A stretch of 9,119 nucleotides of DNA from Planctomycetota bacterium (GCA_022561415.1 JADFRH010000077.1:1-9119), one strand, 5' to 3'; shown: positions 1-6,719, counted from the stretch's first letter. Translations and numbers: made by a program. Notes: generated from the letters alone by a model not told the origin.

Positions 1-62
1 AGGCAGGTGTGGATCGCTTCCTGTTCTCCTCCTCGTGCAGCACCTACGGCGCGGGATGCTAG
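1..62 (+). pseudogene. Fragment of NAD-dependent epimerase/dehydratase (extended SDR), cut by window edge and ending at a premature stop
   Basis: Reading from base 3, the frame gives AGVDRFLFSSSCSTYGAGC and then TAG at 60-62. The segment RFLFSSSCSTYG is the strand-and-loop that carries the SxxxY catalytic region of extended SDR sugar-nucleotide epimerases/dehydratases (UDP-glucose 4-epimerase type); in that family a serine or cysteine stretch ending in YG is typical here. A complete enzyme would continue for about 180 more residues with a YxxxK motif, but the frame stops at once and no continuation is visible in the other frames. It therefore looks like a decayed or truncated gene entering from the left. 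Such enzymes supply sugars for surface polysaccharide, which fits the RfaH-type regulator next door. The assignment rests on only about 15 residues. Confidence 0.5.
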
Positions 63-130
63 CTGTTGAATACGGCCGGATCATCCTCAATGATGACGAG
101 AAGGCAAACGCAATGGAACGTGAACGCTGA
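56..130 (+). other. Short open tail of 24 codons, unrecognised
   Basis: An ATG at 56 opens a 24-codon frame reading MLAVEYGRIILNDD, ending ANAMERER, and closing with TGA at 128-130. The frame is open leftward to base 2, one frame off the epimerase scrap. Its composition (acidic and basic residues alternating, YGRIIL strand) looks more protein-like than a random frame, so it could be the C-terminal tail of a gene joined to the epimerase fragment by a frameshift or deletion. I cannot name a family, and no clear ribosome binding site precedes the ATG. Confidence 0.2.
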
Positions 131-157
131 CGCCACAACATTTTCTCGGCACGCCCG

Positions 158-670
158 TCAATCAGTCATTTCGAGCGACGCCGCATCGATTTCGGCTTCC
201 GCGGACTGACCGAGCATGTCGATCGCTACATAGATTCGGGAGACTCCGTGGCGTCGAAACACCGTCCCTTCAATCCCACGCAGCGGTCCGGAAACAATAC
301 GGAAACGGCGCCCTGGCCTGATCCCAGGATAGAGGTCCACCGGCTGATTGCTCGTAACCATTCGATGGATTTGCCGCAGAGAGTCCTTGAGTCGCTCCTG
401 GTCGCCGACATTGAGCACCCGCACGACGCGCCGAGTCCGTAAGACTGCGATCCGCTCCTCCTCGTTACCGCACATAAAGAGGTAGCCGGGAAAAAGTGGA
501 ATTTGCGTTTCGACCGTCCGTCCGGCCGAACGCCGACGAACACGCGCGAGAGGAAGAAAGCAGTTGACCCCCAACCGTCCCAGGTCGCTAGCCAAAGCCT
601 TCTCCTGCCGCGACTTCGTGTGGACGGCCCACCAACGGCCTACGAGACTGTCGGGTACCGCGAGCACCAA
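158..670 (-). CDS. Specialised NusG-family antiterminator (RfaH/UpxY/LoaP-like)
   Basis: The 170-residue product has the two-domain NusG plan. The NGN domain spans residues about 12-105 and opens with RWWAVHTKSRQEK, the usual entry strand that contacts RNA polymerase; it includes the FLPLARVRRR and PLFPGYLFM blocks typical of NusG paralogues. A KOW domain follows at about 117-150 (PGRRFRIVSGPLRGIEGTV). Housekeeping NusG usually sits beside secE and ribosomal protein genes; none are here, and the length and wording fit the RfaH/UpxY group that lets polymerase read through long polysaccharide operons. The start is TTG at 670 or GTG at 667. An AGGAG lies on the minus strand at 681-677, 6 bases before TTG and 9 before GTG. 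Transcription runs leftward, facing an epimerase remnant at the window edge, so the regulated operon may be further left or already decayed. The family is confident; the target is inference. Confidence 0.85.
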   Translation of the reverse strand: MVLAVPDSLVGRWWAVHTKSRQEKALASDLGRLGVNCFLPLARVRRRSAGRTVETQIPLFPGYLFMCGNEEERIAVLRTRRVVRVLNVGDQERLKDSLRQIHRMVTSNQPVDLYPGIRPGRRFRIVSGPLRGIEGTVFRRHGVSRIYVAIDMLGQSAEAEIDAASLEMTD

Positions 671-1095
671 TCTGATCTCCTGCTACTGGACAGCCGAAAG
701 CGAAGCAACGTGGGTCAGCGCACACGCAGAATCCCATCCGACTTTCGCTACGCCATGCGTTGCCGGCGGTCTTCCGGACGACAAACCGCATTTCGTAACG
801 TTTGGTTTATCGGTCAGCGCATTGGCGCCATCGCCCTAATATCGCGCGGCAACCCGTTTCCCGACCAACGCTCGGCCGGCGCGATCCGCCGCTCTTATCC
901 TTGTCCGCCATGCGCAAGCGCTTGCAAAGAAGTTGAGAACGAATCTGTCCCTATAATAGCGGCGCTGACGCACTACGCAACGGGGGAAGGCTTTGCCGGG
1001 ATGTTGGTCCGGCGATACTTGCGCTGCGTCGAATGGGCCGTAACTCCTTTTCTTACAAACGGTTATGATTGCTTTCACTAAACTCTGGAGGCGGC
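671..1095. other. Gene-free spacer between the NusG paralogue and the transposase pseudogene
   Basis: Reading frames are open here on both strands, but I recognise no family in any of them and they look like GC-rich chance frames. The right edge carries the ribosome binding site of the transposase remnant (GGAGG at 1087-1091). The only signal that stands out is an exact TATAAT at 952-957. The left end of the insertion element should lie within this spacer, but I could not find a terminal inverted repeat or a target-site duplication. Confidence 0.5.
933..957 (+). promoter_or_regulatory. Possible promoter: TATAAT with a poorly spaced TTGAGA
   Basis: A perfect sigma-70 type -10 hexamer TATAAT occurs at 952-957. 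The nearest -35-like hexamer is TTGAGA at 933-938, only 13 bases upstream, which is too short for normal spacing. TTGCAA at 922-927 is too far at 24 bases. A start near 964 would give transcription towards the transposase remnant at 1096. In a GC-rich sequence an exact TATAAT is uncommon, but without a well-spaced -35 this is only a candidate. Confidence 0.25.
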
Positions 1096-1912
1096 ATGGC
1101 CGAGCACATCATCTCGCACAGAATCCCACTACCTAGGAATTGGAGCCTTGGCGTCAAGTCGGCTATGGTCCAGTCTATCTCCCTAGCCCATCATGCAATG
1201 GCGTATACGCGCAGCTGCGTAGTGAAGAGCCCGATGGCCCGGTTGCGGCTCAAGGAAAAAAACGAACGCCTTTGCGAATAGGTTGCGTTCCTCAAGGAAG
1301 ATATCCGGATCAAAGACGCTCGAATGAAGCGGATCGATCCGTACAAGCGGCCACACGACATACCGACAGAGCGGTTATCGATACTCGAATTACGAGCGGC
1401 AAGTGCTTGGTCTATCCGCCAAGCGGCCGACGTATTTCACGTGCCACCAGCCACAATCGCGTCTTGGACGAAGCGAGTCGATGAGCAAGGGGCCGATGCG
1501 TTCGTGCAAATGCGCGAGCCGATCAACAAGTTCCCGGAATTCGTCCGTTACGCCGTGCAGCGTCTCAAGACCTTGTGCCCAACCTTGGGTAAGGTCAAGT
1601 TGGCTGAGGTTTTGTGTCGTGCGGATCTTCATCTTGGGAGTGTCACGGTTGGGCGGATTCTCAAGGAATTCCCACGTGCAACACGGCCAGCGCCTGGAAC
1701 AACCAGTCGTGTCGTCACGGCGAAAGAGTCCAATCATGTTTGGCATATCGATCTGACCGCCGTGCCCATTGGCGACGGCTTCTGGACGTCGTGGTTACCG
1801 TTTGCTCTTCCGCAACGCCGGCCATTTGCATGGTGGCGGCCGTGGTTATAGATCACAATGCTCTGTTGAAAACCTTTATGCCATGGTCAAAGGACCACCA
1901 GATTGTGTGTAA
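1096..1912 (+). pseudogene. Transposase of the integrase-core (rve) type, decayed: internal amber, frameshift, C-terminal half lost
   Basis: From ATG 1096 (GGAGG 4 bases upstream) the frame reads MAEHIISHRIPLPRNW and later RLRLKEKNERLCE, then TAG at 1279-1281. The same frame resumes immediately with VAFLKEDIRIKDARMKRI and runs to 1851. The wording matches a transposase family I recall from planctomycetes: coiled-coil N terminus, helix-turn-helix at RQAADVFHVPPATIASW, the block REPINKFPEFVRYAVQRLK, then the start of the integrase catalytic domain at HVWHIDLTAV with the first catalytic Asp. Relatives usually have Glu at the amber position, so one GAG to TAG change explains it. A lost base near 1836 shifts WWxAVVIDH into the next frame. 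Weak similarity fades near 1912, before the second and third acidic residues of the DDE triad. The element cannot transpose on its own. Confidence 0.85.
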
Positions 1913-2307
1913 GCACGCGGGAACGGCATCCCCGATGACTGCGAAGGGCCGAGCGGCGCCTGCTTCCCGCAACCGTTCGGAAGCTGCTTTGATACTGGGG
2001 AGGACTGTTGCCTTGCCCAGGGCGGCCTGTTTTTTCCCGGCAGTTCATGCCAGCCTTTGTTTGCGTGCCTGGGAACGGAAAGCTTGAACGAGGAACCCGA
2101 GGAACCGTAACCCCGTAGAACTCGCGGCGTTGCGCGCCTATCTTCCGTTGGTGGCCCGCATCTGGTTGGTTTGTGCGGGCGGCTTCGCCCGGCGACGGCT
2201 TCCGCGCCGCCGGCGTCCCCGGTTTTCGCCTTCGCCGTTTCCCTGTAGACTTGACCGGTGCGGCGTTTCGAGGTCCGCAGGGGTTTTGCCAGCAACGGGA
2301 GTTCTTG
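1913..2307 (+). other. Gene-free GC-rich spacer and probable 5' leader of the HEAT-repeat gene
   Basis: No coding frame here shows family resemblance on either strand, and I see no match to tmRNA, RNase P RNA or SRP RNA. Structure is visible near the right end: two overlapping, mutually exclusive stem-loops at 2154-2191, described separately. Weaker pairing potential exists between CCCAGG near 2020 and CCTGGG near 2070. An upstream in-frame ATG at 2173 would extend the next gene by 45 residues. Those residues are arginine-, glycine- and phenylalanine-rich with no domain and would bury the signal peptide, so I treat this stretch as untranslated. Confidence 0.45.
2154..2191 (+). promoter_or_regulatory. 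Two mutually exclusive stem-loops in the leader of the HEAT-repeat gene
   Basis: GCCCGC at 2154-2159 is complementary to GCGGGC at 2175-2180 with a 15-base loop. The right arm also overlaps a second hairpin, CGGGCG at 2176-2181 with CGCCCG at 2186-2191 around a GCTT loop. The two stems cannot form together, which is the geometry of an attenuator or switch. No U-tract follows, and in DNA this GC-rich such pairings arise by chance, so the regulatory meaning is inference. Confidence 0.25.
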
Positions 2308-4605
2308 ATGATTCGTTTCGACGATAGCACGTGTAGTCGTACCGTAATCCGTGGCTTCGTGACGACGTGGATGGTCACTCTGGCGATCCTGGTGGGGTCG
2401 GCGCCGGCTCAGCGGCCGGACAAGCAAGCCGGCTCTGCCGGTTCGGCAGGCGCCGCGCCGACGGTTCAAGTCCCGGCCGGCTCGTCGGTCGAGTCGCTCT
2501 ACAAAGACTTTCTGCACTACGCCCGCATGGGCCGGTTTCAGCTTGCCGACGCCTACGCCAACGCGCTCCTCGGGCACCCGGAGCTCGATCCGCTTGCGGT
2601 GTTGGCCGTGGCCGACGAAGACAAGAAGAGCCTCAACACACTGCTCACCATCATCAAGAACTCGTCGATTCCCGAAAGCGCCAACCAAGTTCTAGCGTTG
2701 ATCCACGAGGGCGAGCGCCTGCGCAGCCAGGCTTCGGATCGAATTGCGAAGAACATCGAGCTTCTCGGCGGTGGTCCTCAGCAGGAGTTCTTCGCCCAGC
2801 GGCAACTGGCCGAGTCCGGCGAGTACGCGATCCCCATGATGGTGCAGACGCTGCTCGATTCCGACAAGGATTCCCTGTGGCCTCGCGTCATCAACACGCT
2901 ACCGCTGATCGGCAAGTCGGCCGTCAACCCGCTGGTCATGGCGCTGGCGGTTCGCAACAATGACGTCCGGCTCAACCTGATCCACGCGCTCGGCGAGATC
3001 GGTTACGCGCAGGCGCTGCCTTACCTGCGCAAGCTGATGGCCGACGATTCGATGCCCAAAGAGACGCATGCGTCTGCTCGGGGCGCGATTCAGCGAATCG
3101 GTCAGCTCACCGGCCGGACCTTTTCGGCCAAGCCGGATGCGCTCTTCTATGAGCTGGCGGAACAGTACTATGACGAAAACGACGCCGTCCGCGCCGACCC
3201 GCGCCAAAGCGTAGCCAACGTGTGGTACTGGGACGAGGGCGAGCAGGCGCTTCGTCGAACCGAGGTCCCGCAGAAAATCTTCGGACAGGTGATGGCGATG
3301 CGATGCTGCGAAGAAGCGCTGCGGCTCCGCAACGACTACGAGGAATCGCTCTCCTTGTGGCTCGCGGCCAACATCAGGCGGGAGGGACGGCTCGGGCTCG
3401 ATGTCGAGAGCGGCGAGCCGGTCGAACAGCAAGGCCTCGACGCCACCCGCCCGGACGTCTTTCCGCGAGCACTCTATTTCTCTCAGACGGCCGGCCCGCG
3501 CTACGCCCACCGCGTTCTCGACCGAGCCGTGGCCGAGCACGATTCGACCGTCGCCCTCGGTGCGATCGAGGCGCTGCGCGTCACGGCTGGTGAAAGCTCG
3601 CTGATCGGTACGCAGGATATCAGGCAGCCGCTGGTTCGCGCTCTTCAGTTCCCCGATCTGGTCGTGCGAATCCGGGCGGCGCTGGCGCTGGGGGCCGCAC
3701 TGCCGAAGTCGCAGTTTGACGGCTCGCAAGGCGTGGTGCCGGTGTTGGCCTCGGCCGTGTCGCAGACCGGCAGTGAACATTTGCTCGTGGTCGACGCCGA
3801 CGAGTCGAGCCTCAACCGCGTCATGGGCGTATTGCGATCGGGCGATCGTGAAGTCAGCGGCGGGACGAACTTCCTTGTCGAGCTCGATCGGGCCCGGCGC
3901 GAACTGCCGTCGATCAGCGGCATCTTTCTCTCCACGGACCTGGCCGAGCCCGGCCTGGCCGAAGCGTGGCGACGAATGCGGGCCGAGTTCATACTTTCCA
4001 AGACGCCTCTGGTCATCATGGTCAAGCCCGACCAATCGGCGGTCGCTGACGAACTCGTCGCCAACGATCCGTACGCGGAGGCCGTTCCGGCCGATGCCGG
4101 TGACGCCGATATCGAGGAGGCATTTTCCCGGGTTCGTGAAAGAACCGGGCAGGCGCCGTTCGACGCCGATCTGGCTCAGGCCATGGCGCTGCAGGCGGCC
4201 GACACGCTGCGGCGGATTGCGGTGGACGGGCGCACGATCTACCCGGTGGGCGTGGCCGAGCCGGCGTTGATCGGCGCACTCGACGCTGCGGACGAGCCGT
4301 TGCAGATTCTATCGGCCTCCGTGCTCGCGCTGCTGCCGGCTGAGACCGCGCAGCGCAGCGTCGCGCACGTGGCGCTGGACGATGTGAACAGCGATGAACT
4401 TCGCATCGCCTGTTTCGCTTCACTGGCGGAGTCGGCCAAGAATCACGGCAACTTACTCGAGGCCGATCAGATTGCGACGCTGGTCGACATCGCTCACACC
4501 GACAGCGACCTGATCATACGCACGGCCGCCAGCCAGGCGCTGGGCGCCATCAACCTCAAGTCCAACAAAGCCAGCGAAATCATCCGCAGCTACTACGGCG
4601 GGTAG
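2308..4605 (+). CDS. Exported HEAT-repeat protein with an embedded degenerate receiver-like domain
   Basis: I place the start at ATG 2308 (GGGAG at 2297-2301, 6-base spacing), giving 765 residues. Residues about 1-35 form a signal peptide (hydrophobic core WMVTLAILVG, cleavage likely after SAPAQ), so the protein should leave the cytoplasm. Residues 50-130 are helical (SVESLYKDFLHYARMGRF); HEAT-type helix pairs occupy about 157-265, 402-470 and 635-765, with a TPR-like stretch near 270-400. Between the HEAT blocks, residues about 492-614 resemble a response-regulator receiver: LLVVDADESS as strand 1 with D496, then FLSTDLAEPG, where D544 aligns with the phosphorylated Asp, then PLVIMV. The conserved Thr/Ser and Lys that complete phosphotransfer signalling appear replaced. 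I recall similar proteins in Phycisphaerae. The role is probably scaffolding or protein binding; no partner is encoded nearby. Confidence 0.8.
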   Translation: MIRFDDSTCSRTVIRGFVTTWMVTLAILVGSAPAQRPDKQAGSAGSAGAAPTVQVPAGSSVESLYKDFLHYARMGRFQLADAYANALLGHPELDPLAVLAVADEDKKSLNTLLTIIKNSSIPESANQVLALIHEGERLRSQASDRIAKNIELLGGGPQQEFFAQRQLAESGEYAIPMMVQTLLDSDKDSLWPRVINTLPLIGKSAVNPLVMALAVRNNDVRLNLIHALGEIGYAQALPYLRKLMADDSMPKETHASARGAIQRIGQLTGRTFSAKPDALFYELAEQYYDENDAVRADPRQSVANVWYWDEGEQALRRTEVPQKIFGQVMAMRCCEEALRLRNDYEESLSLWLAANIRREGRLGLDVESGEPVEQQGLDATRPDVFPRALYFSQTAGPRYAHRVLDRAVAEHDSTVALGAIEALRVTAGESSLIGTQDIRQPLVRALQFPDLVVRIRAALALGAALPKSQFDGSQGVVPVLASAVSQTGSEHLLVVDADESSLNRVMGVLRSGDREVSGGTNFLVELDRARRELPSISGIFLSTDLAEPGLAEAWRRMRAEFILSKTPLVIMVKPDQSAVADELVANDPYAEAVPADAGDADIEEAFSRVRERTGQAPFDADLAQAMALQAADTLRRIAVDGRTIYPVGVAEPALIGALDAADEPLQILSASVLALLPAETAQRSVAHVALDDVNSDELRIACFASLAESAKNHGNLLEADQIATLVDIAHTDSDLIIRTAASQALGAINLKSNKASEIIRSYYGG

Positions 4606-4630
4606 CACATATTTCCCGCAAACATCGCGT

Positions 4631-4656
4631 CTGCCTCCCGCGTTAGCGGGATGCAG
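4631..4656 (+). terminator. Strong stem-loop after the HEAT-repeat gene, possible terminator
   Basis: CTGC-c-TCCCGC pairs with GCGGGA-t-GCAG around a GTTA loop: 10 base pairs with a single C/T mismatch, starting 26 bases after the stop codon. No run of T follows, so intrinsic termination is uncertain; it could be an mRNA 3' stabiliser or a palindromic interspersed repeat instead. Its position just behind a long gene and before a tRNA gene supports an end-of-transcript role. Confidence 0.4.
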
Positions 4657-4862
4657 CGGCGATCCCCGCGTCGGCCGGAGTCTGTGCGCGGTTCTACGGA
4701 TGCCATTTCGCCGATGGACCGCTTTGGCTCCGGCGATCGGGAGAATCCGAAACACGTTTGCGGAACCCCGTCCGACGCCGCCGGGTAGGATGGCGTACGG
4801 GACGAGCCATTTCGCCGAGCGCAAGCCCACACCGCTGGTTTTCTTGCGATAGGTCGATCTGT

Positions 4863-4868
4863 TAGTAT
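4863..4868 (+). promoter_or_regulatory. Possible -10 element for the tRNA gene
   Basis: TAGTAT lies 26 bases before the mature tRNA 5' end and matches TATAAT at four positions. A -35-like TTGCGA at 4844-4849 is only 13 bases away, which is short. The position is reasonable for a tRNA promoter with a short leader, but the match is weak. Confidence 0.2.
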
Positions 4869-4894
4869 CACCAGCCGATCTGGTTTGACCTCTT

Positions 4895-4967
4895 ACGCCG
4901 GTAGCTCAGTGGATAGAGCATCGGATTTCTAATCCGACGGTCGTGGGTTCGAGTCCCGCCCGGCGTA
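4895..4967 (+). tRNA. tRNA-Arg (anticodon UCU)
   Basis: A complete cloverleaf can be drawn by eye. The acceptor stem ACGCCGG (4895-4901) pairs fully with CCGGCGT (4960-4966), and A4967 is the discriminator. The D arm is GCTC/GAGC. The anticodon stem TCGGA/TCCGA encloses the loop TTTCTAA with anticodon TCT at 4928-4930, reading AGA arginine codons. A 5-base variable loop follows, and the T arm is GTGGG-TTCGAGT-CCCGC with one G-T pair. CCA is not encoded, so it would be added after transcription. No second copy of the 3' half occurs in the window, so there is no sign of integration into this tRNA. Confidence 0.96.
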
Positions 4968-5010
4968 GTTGAAAAACGCAGGCGATGCACGCGGAAACGG
5001 GCCGGAAGCG

Positions 5011-5033
5011 TTGTCCCGGAGCATCCGGGGCAG
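5011..5033 (+). terminator. Stem-loop 44 bases after the tRNA, possible terminator
   Basis: TTGTCCCGG pairs with CCGGGGCAG around an AGCAT loop, a 9-pair stem including two G-T pairs. It lies shortly after the tRNA and could end that transcript. No T-tract follows, so this is a structural candidate only. Confidence 0.3.
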
Positions 5034-5102
5034 GGTTGGCATCCCCCCGCGCCGGGAGAGCAGCCACGCAGGCACGAATCGCGCCAATAGAGGTCGTTTC
5101 GT

Positions 5103-5131
5103 TTGAATCAACCAAGCCGTTCGGGTAGGAT
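5103..5131 (+). promoter_or_regulatory. Candidate sigma-70-like promoter for the ankyrin-repeat gene
   Basis: TTGAAT at 5103-5108 and TAGGAT at 5126-5131 each match four of six consensus bases and are separated by the ideal 17 bases. Transcription would start near 5138, leaving a leader of nearly 90 bases before ATG 5226. The string CGGGTAGGATG around the -10 also occurs at 4782-4792 without a matching -35, so chance cannot be excluded. Confidence 0.35.
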
Positions 5132-5225
5132 GACCGATTGAGGATCGATAAATGGAAAATCTCGGAAAAGGTCGATGACGACCGCGTGCTGATGGCTTAG
5201 TTGGTTCAGTGGAACAAGTACTGCT

Positions 5226-6062
5226 ATGACCCAGCCGTTGTCACGTCGTGAGTTTCCTTGCTCCGCACCGGCCGCCTACACCGCCGCCGGTGTCTTCGCC
5301 CTCGCCATCCCTAGCGTCAGGGCTGCCGGCGGCGCAACATCAGACCATGGGGAGGCAACCCATGGTACCGTTCCCGACGGATTCCCGAGTCAGGATCGAC
5401 AAACCGTAAAGGACGTCGTTGGATTCGCTCATTTCAACGTCCAAAAGATCAAGGAGCTTGTGGCGGCTCGACCCGCGCTGGCTAAGGCGAGTTGGGACTG
5501 GGGATTCGGTGACTGGGAGTCGGCACTCGGTGCGGCGTCGCACATGGGTCGCTACGACATCGCCAAGGTGCTGATGGATCACGGAGCGCGTCCGACGATC
5601 TTCACCTTCGCCATGCTTGGGAACCTTGAGGCCGTTCGCGCGATCATCGAAGCCAACCCGGGCATCCAGCGCTTGCACGGGCCTCACGGTCTCTCGCTCT
5701 TGGCTCACGCCAAGTCCGGCAGCGAGCGCTCCAAGACCACGCTCACGTATTTGGAATCGCTCGGTGACGCGGATATAGGCCAGAAGGGACTCCCGATTCC
5801 GAGTGAAGAGAACACTGCCATTCAGGGCGTGTACGCATTCGGCATAGGATCGGATGAGCGATTCAAAGTCTTCGTGGCCAAGCGCGGGCTCTCGATTCAA
5901 CGCGAAGGCCGCGCCTCTCGACCTGTGCTCCGGGTCGGACCGTGGGAGTATTATCCGACGGGCGCCCCGGCCGTGAGAATTCGGTTCGACCCGGCGGGTT
6001 CGCGCCCGAACTCACTGACGATCATAGACGCAGCGCTCGAGGTAACCGCCCGACGCGTTTAG
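5226..6062 (+). CDS. Tat-exported ankyrin-repeat protein
   Basis: The product has 278 residues. It starts with a twin-arginine signal: SRREF at residues 6-10, a weakly hydrophobic stretch (AGVFALAIPSV), and probable cleavage after VRA near residue 34, so it should be exported folded. Residues about 60-165 carry three or four ankyrin-type repeats, seen in SALGAASHMGRYDIAKVLMDHGA and the following MLGNLEAVRAIIEANPGI. The first repeat is divergent. Residues about 195-278 are a beta-rich tail (GVYAFGIGSDERFKVFV, GAPAVRIRFDP) that resembles lipocalin-like tails such as DUF3471, though I am not certain. Ankyrin repeats bind proteins; no enzyme motif is visible. A weak GGAA at 5211-5214 is the only ribosome binding candidate, 11 bases before the ATG. 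It stands alone, with the next gene 100 bases away. Confidence 0.75.
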   Translation: MTQPLSRREFPCSAPAAYTAAGVFALAIPSVRAAGGATSDHGEATHGTVPDGFPSQDRQTVKDVVGFAHFNVQKIKELVAARPALAKASWDWGFGDWESALGAASHMGRYDIAKVLMDHGARPTIFTFAMLGNLEAVRAIIEANPGIQRLHGPHGLSLLAHAKSGSERSKTTLTYLESLGDADIGQKGLPIPSEENTAIQGVYAFGIGSDERFKVFVAKRGLSIQREGRASRPVLRVGPWEYYPTGAPAVRIRFDPAGSRPNSLTIIDAALEVTARRV

Positions 6063-6164
6063 GTGTAGTTCGCGGTTGCGACGGCTGATGCACGAGCGTG
6101 CTTGGTGTTTGACGCTTGGCCACACAGCCAGTTCCGTTCAGATCATAGAACCGGGAAATGTCGG

Positions 6165-6653
6165 ATGACAGGCCGCGTAACCATCTTGGTTCTGGTCGCC
6201 GCCGCGCTGATCGGTGGCTGCGCCGCCGCTCGAAAGGAATGCGCCATGACGCCGAAGCTCTTTCGCGTGCTCTTACCGGTTAGCGACATCGAGCGAGCGG
6301 CCCGGTTCTATGAGACCGTGCTGGGAATCGATGGCGTTCGCGTCTCGAAGGGAAGGCACTATTTCACCCTTGATGGGACGATCCTAGCCTGCTTCGACCC
6401 CCGCGCCGACGGCGATGACCACGACGCGGCGCCGAACCCGGAACACGTCTACATCGCCGTGGATGACATCGAAAAAACGTTCGCCGCCTGTGAGTCCGCT
6501 GGTGCGAAGTTCGCCGAGGGCGACATCGACGGTGGCGCCCCGGCCGGTGCGATCGCGACGCGCCCGTGGGGCGAGCGATCGTTCTATATCCAAGACCCCA
6601 GCGGAAACCCGATCTGTTTCGTCGATCGCGCGACCCTGTTCACCGGGAAGTAA
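6165..6653 (+). CDS. VOC (glyoxalase/bleomycin-resistance fold) family protein, possible lipoprotein
   Basis: Residues about 29-162 form a VOC domain: two beta-alpha-beta3 modules beginning at FRVLLPVSDIERAARFYETV and HVYIAVDDIEKTFAACESAG, closing with SFYIQDPSGNPICFV. These folds usually bind a metal through His/Glu residues. Here only H94 remains at an expected place; the first-strand His and the final Glu are replaced, so the classic glyoxalase reaction is unlikely. Two starts compete. ATG 6165 (GGGAA, 7-base spacing) adds 27 residues that form a lipoprotein signal, VTILVLVAAALIGGC with C19 as lipid site. ATG 6246 (AAAGGA at 6233-6238, 7-base spacing) gives the bare 135-residue domain. I chose 6165 because the hydrophobic stretch and lipobox are unlikely by chance. 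The substrate is unknown. Confidence 0.8.
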   Translation: MTGRVTILVLVAAALIGGCAAARKECAMTPKLFRVLLPVSDIERAARFYETVLGIDGVRVSKGRHYFTLDGTILACFDPRADGDDHDAAPNPEHVYIAVDDIEKTFAACESAGAKFAEGDIDGGAPAGAIATRPWGERSFYIQDPSGNPICFVDRATLFTGK

Positions 6654-6675
6654 TCGCGGCGAGGGTTAGCGGGTA

Positions 6676-6719
6676 GGGCTCCTTCGCCTGCGGACGCGTG
6701 CGTACGGCGGGCCGAGCCC
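6676..6719. repeat. Imperfect stem-loop after the VOC gene
   Basis: GGGCT at 6676-6680 pairs with AGCCC at 6715-6719. Inside it CGCC (6685-6688) pairs with GGCG (6706-6709), with internal loops between. It begins 23 bases after the stop codon and could end the VOC transcript. It is preceded by GTA, forming the same GTAGGGC word as the inverted repeat further right, so it may instead be a member of an interspersed repeat family. Confidence 0.3.

Noticed and set aside
2173..2307. Upstream start extending the HEAT protein by 45 residues
   Set aside because: The extension would bury a clear signal peptide, lacks a domain, and the ATG at 2308 has a well-spaced GGGAG.
1913..2307. Structured non-coding RNA (6S, tmRNA, RNase P or SRP type)
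   Set aside because: None of the conserved core words of these RNAs could be found; only generic GC-rich pairing remains.
1876..2688. Minus-strand frames covering the spacer before the HEAT gene
   Set aside because: The sequence is Arg/Pro/Gly-rich low complexity with no recognisable domain, and half of it overlaps the HEAT gene.
2899..4035. Long 378-residue minus-strand frame
   Set aside because: It lies antisense to the HEAT-repeat gene, whose helix repeats and signal peptide are convincing; no domain is visible in the shadow.
4895..4967. tRNA as an integration site for a mobile island
   Set aside because: No second copy of the tRNA 3' end and no intact integrase gene were found in the window.
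4906..5115. Two minus-strand frames containing AGLEPTTVGLEIRCS and GRDSNPRPSD
   Set aside because: These are the well-known false proteins produced by translating the antisense strand of a tRNA gene; the tRNA-Arg explains them.
4782..5132. Direct repeat CGGGTAGGATG at 4782-4792 and 5122-5132
   Set aside because: It is only 11 bases with no similarity in the flanks; one copy may be a promoter -10 region, the other probably chance.
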